Origin: Bacteroidia bacterium
Lineage (GTDB): Bacteria; Bacteroidota; Bacteroidia; Flavobacteriales; Flavobacteriaceae
DNA: 5,279 nucleotides
Assembly: GCA_030429325.1 (NCBI GenBank)
Contig: JAUICT010000186.1
Span: 1-5,279 of the forward strand
Direction: 5' to 3'
Below are positions 5,256 to 5,279 of this stretch, piece after piece. Every line of letters begins with the position of its first letter. The stretch's first letter is position 1. A program made the translations under genes and the position numbers. Below the pieces are notes generated by a model. It saw only the letters and a program-made list of their open reading frames with translations, was not told the DNA's origin and made no database searches.

Positions 5256-5279
5256 ATGAAAAAAACAACAAGTTATTTA
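5256..5279 (+). CDS. Start of a plus-strand gene, cut by the window edge
   Basis: An ATG at 5256 opens a frame reading MKKTTSYL before the window ends. A lysine-rich start like this often begins an exported protein's signal peptide, but eight codons are too few to identify it. It is divergent from the LETM1-like gene. The intergenic stretch (5088-5255) holds no obvious plus-strand promoter; only a weak six-base inverted repeat (TTAAGT at 5170, ACTTAA at 5186) was seen. Confidence 0.5.

Overview
The window looks like chromosomal DNA from a marine-type member of the Flavobacteriaceae (Bacteroidota). The base composition is AT-rich and Shine-Dalgarno sequences are weak or absent. Three families typical of that group occur together: a LytS-type kinase with a LytTR response regulator, several small 2TM-domain membrane proteins, and a LETM1-like protein of the kind annotated as 'LETM1-related biofilm-associated' in flavobacteria. 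The genus cannot be fixed from the sequence alone; Muricauda/Allomuricauda-like is only an impression.

Layout. Bases 1-181 hold a short, uncertain gene end and a leader with a 16-bp perfect palindrome (140-155). A plus-strand cluster follows: a membrane histidine kinase with a C-terminal 2TM domain (182-1525), a 220-base spacer with a degenerate 7-bp tandem repeat (1531-1601), four consecutive small 2TM proteins (1746-2024, 2066-2368, 2371-2676, 2681-3013), and a LytTR response regulator (3050-3805). A hairpin at 3848-3881 separates this cluster from a convergent minus-strand LETM1-like gene (3897-5087). The right edge has a divergent intergenic stretch and the first eight codons of a plus-strand gene (5256 onward).

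How the genes may work together. Kinase and regulator flank the 2TM genes, and the last three 2TM genes lie 2-41 bases apart, so the cluster reads as one signalling unit. The kinase carries the PHFLFN phosphoacceptor box and should phosphorylate Asp53 of the regulator, whose LytTR domain binds DNA. The 2TM domain occurs five times, once fused to the kinase and four times free. This suggests that the free copies associate with the kinase or with each other in the membrane and modulate signalling. That role is inferred. The LETM1-like gene is convergent and need not belong to the system.

The most interesting part is the five-member 2TM array between kinase and regulator. It shows a recognisable fusion joint (the fused domain begins with its own ATG), a recent-looking duplicate that has lost a histidine conserved in the other four copies, and one strongly diverged member.
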